From NCBI GenBank assembly GCA_052387815.1, contig JBQTIU010000121.1:1-16483 (forward strand): 16,483 nucleotides of DNA. Reading direction: 5' to 3'. Made by a program: the position numbers and the translations under genes. Origin of the DNA: JBQTIU01 sp052387815 (GTDB lineage: Bacteria; Pseudomonadota; Alphaproteobacteria; CACIAM-22H2). Shown in pieces: positions 15,090 to 16,483 of the stretch (its first letter is position 1; every line of letters begins with the position of its first letter). The notes under the pieces are model-generated. The model was not told the origin of the DNA and did not search any database. It saw nothing but the letters and a program-made list of their open reading frames with translations.

Positions 15090-16483
15090 CGCCGTCGGAA
15101 CCGGCGACCGCGATCGAGGGATTGGCGAACAGGATGGGCGCGACGAGGGTGTCGATCGCCGCGGTCGGCATCCGTGCGGCAAGGGCCGCGACGATGGCTT
15201 CGGGCATCCGGCGATCGACGCTGGCGCCGTCCGGTCCGCTCACGTCGATCCGCGGGTGGGCCGCCGCAGCCTCGACGTCGAGCCCGAAATCGGCGACGAA
15301 GGAAGCGATCTGGACGACCGCGGCGAGGATCTTGCGCCCACCGGACGCGCCGACGGCGAACCAGGGCTTGCCGCCACGCGCGGCGATCGCCGGGCACATG
15401 TTGGTGAGCGGGCGCTTGCCCGGCGCGATCGAGTTGGCGCGTCCCGGCCGCGGGTCGAACCAATAGATGCCGTTGTTCATCAGGATCCCGGTCGAGGGCA
15501 GCACCACCCGGCTGCCGAACACCGACAGCAAGGTCGAGGTCAGCGCCACCAGCGTGCCGTGGCGATCGACCACGTTGAGGTGGGTCGTGCAGGCCTCGGC
15601 GGCGAACGCGCCGGCATCGCCCAGGCCGTCGAGCCGCTCGGCGTAAGCCTGGCGCAACGCCTCGGCGTATGCCACGAAAGCGGCGGCGTCGGGCGCGGCG
15701 CCGAACCGGGTCGGCTCGATGAGGCCGAGCACGCGGGCCAAGGTCGGCGCGGCGGTAAGGCCCGGGGCGGCGGCGAAGCTGGTGCCGCGATAGTCGATCG
15801 CCAGCGCCGGCACGACGCGGGCGCGGTAGGCGGCGAGATCGGCGGCATCGAGCACGCCGCCCAGCGCCGCGAGGTCGGCGGCGATCGCGCCGGCCAGCCC
15901 GCCCTCGTAGAAGTCGCGCCGCCCGGCGGCGGCCAGCCGCTTCAAGGTCGCCGCGAGCCGGCCAAGCTTCAAGTAGCTGGCGCGGCCGTCGGCCGGACCG
16001 ACCGGCGGCAACCCGTTGGGAAGCCAGATTTCACGCGCCGTCGGGTAGTGGGCGAGCTCGGCCGCCCCATTCGCTACCCTCAGCGTCGTCACCCAGTCCA
16101 CGGGCAGGCCGCGCTCGGCGAGCGGGATCGCCGGCGCGATCGCCTCGGCCAGGCTCATCGTCCCGAAGCGCTCGAGCGCCAGGCCATAGCCGTCCACCGC
16201 CCCCGGAACGGCGATCGACCAGGGACCGTGGGCATTGCGCTCGCCCTCCACGCCCGGCCAAGGAAAGAGGTCGTCCGCCGGCCGGCCGCTCAGCGCAAAG
16301 GCGGCCGGGTCGAGGCGCCGCGGCGCCAGCGGGCCGAAATCGACGACGCTCGGCGCCGCTCCGGCCGCCTGCACGACCATGAAGCCGATGCCGCCAAGCC
16401 CGCTCATCCACGGCTCCGCGGCGGCGAGCGCAAAGGCGGTGGCGACCGCGGCATCGACCGCGTTGCCGCCCCGGGCCAGCACC
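15016..16483 (-). CDS. Gamma-glutamyltransferase family protein (5' end cut)
   Basis: Incomplete at the window edge: the frame is open through 16483 and begins mid-motif (VLARGGNAVDAAVATAFAL, the N-terminal region of the large subunit), so only a short N-terminal part, probably with a signal peptide, is missing. The visible 488 residues cover most of the large subunit and the whole small subunit. The autocatalytic nucleophile is T299 in ACTTHLNVVDRHG; cleavage before it gives the two chains. GSRVVLPSTGILMNNG follows. Residues that bind the gamma-glutamyl group in E. coli GGT differ: the QMDD segment reads G-I-Y-W (338-341) and the PLSSM motif reads PLTNM (358-362). The fold and self-processing are likely, but glutathione as substrate is doubtful. 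It is convergent with the TfoX-like gene, overlapping by 74 nt. Confidence 0.9.
   Translation of the reverse strand, partial: VLARGGNAVDAAVATAFALAAAEPWMSGLGGIGFMVVQAAGAAPSVVDFGPLAPRRLDPAAFALSGRPADDLFPWPGVEGERNAHGPWSIAVPGAVDGYGLALERFGTMSLAEAIAPAIPLAERGLPVDWVTTLRVANGAAELAHYPTAREIWLPNGLPPVGPADGRASYLKLGRLAATLKRLAAAGRRDFYEGGLAGAIAADLAALGGVLDAADLAAYRARVVPALAIDYRGTSFAAAPGLTAAPTLARVLGLIEPTRFGAAPDAAAFVAYAEALRQAYAERLDGLGDAGAFAAEACTTHLNVVDRHGTLVALTSTLLSVFGSRVVLPSTGILMNNGIYWFDPRPGRANSIAPGKRPLTNMCPAIAARGGKPWFAVGASGGRKILAAVVQIASFVADFGLDVEAAAAHPRIDVSGPDGASVDRRMPEAIVAALAARMPTAAIDTLVAPILFANPSIAVAGSDGVNSAAADLMSPWSAAVAEPGSAAS

Overview
The window is a GC-rich chromosomal segment of an alphaproteobacterium, most likely Rhodospirillales-like; that placement is an inference. 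The main support is a circularly permuted, two-piece tmRNA gene next to an alpha-type SspB adaptor. The gene neighbourhood hflK-hflC-degP / serB / miaA-ilvB-ilvN, which I know from alphaproteobacterial genomes, points the same way. No rRNA, tRNA, insertion sequence, prophage or CRISPR array is visible.

Layout. From 48 to 3440 on the minus strand lies miaA-ilvB-ilvN (tRNA isopentenylation, then the two acetolactate synthase subunits). serB (3458) starts divergently only 17 nt from the miaA start and is followed by ubiX. From 5180 to 9045 on the minus strand lie hflK-hflC (ATGA overlap) and then a DegP/HtrA-type periplasmic protease: an envelope protein quality-control block. mrp/apbC, an Fe-S carrier ATPase, diverges from hflK at 9185. 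Between 10389 and 11078 is a small FitAB/VapBC-type toxin-antitoxin operon with a clear operator made of two TGCTAGCA palindromes one helical turn apart. thyX (flavin-dependent thymidylate synthase) runs convergently on the minus strand.

The most informative region is 12154-12976. The only long stretch without a protein gene holds the two-piece tmRNA. The acceptor piece with encoded CCA comes first, then a hairpin spacer, then the coding piece with the tag ANDNVALAAVAA. It is followed at once by sspB, whose product hands tmRNA-tagged proteins to ClpXP. Tagging RNA and tag-recognising adaptor therefore sit side by side, separated by a terminator-like hairpin that ends six bases before the sspB ribosome binding site. 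A class I fumarase, a TfoX-N domain protein and an incomplete gamma-glutamyltransferase-family gene (minus strand, cut by the window edge) complete the segment.

Most genes are ordinary housekeeping genes. Points worth a second look are the ssrA-sspB arrangement, the toxin-antitoxin operator, Asp-to-Glu changes in metal or catalytic motifs of SerB and IlvB, a gamma-glutamyltransferase homologue lacking canonical substrate-binding residues, a hairpin between ilvB and ilvN, and a TfoX-like protein whose tail is antisense to the next gene.
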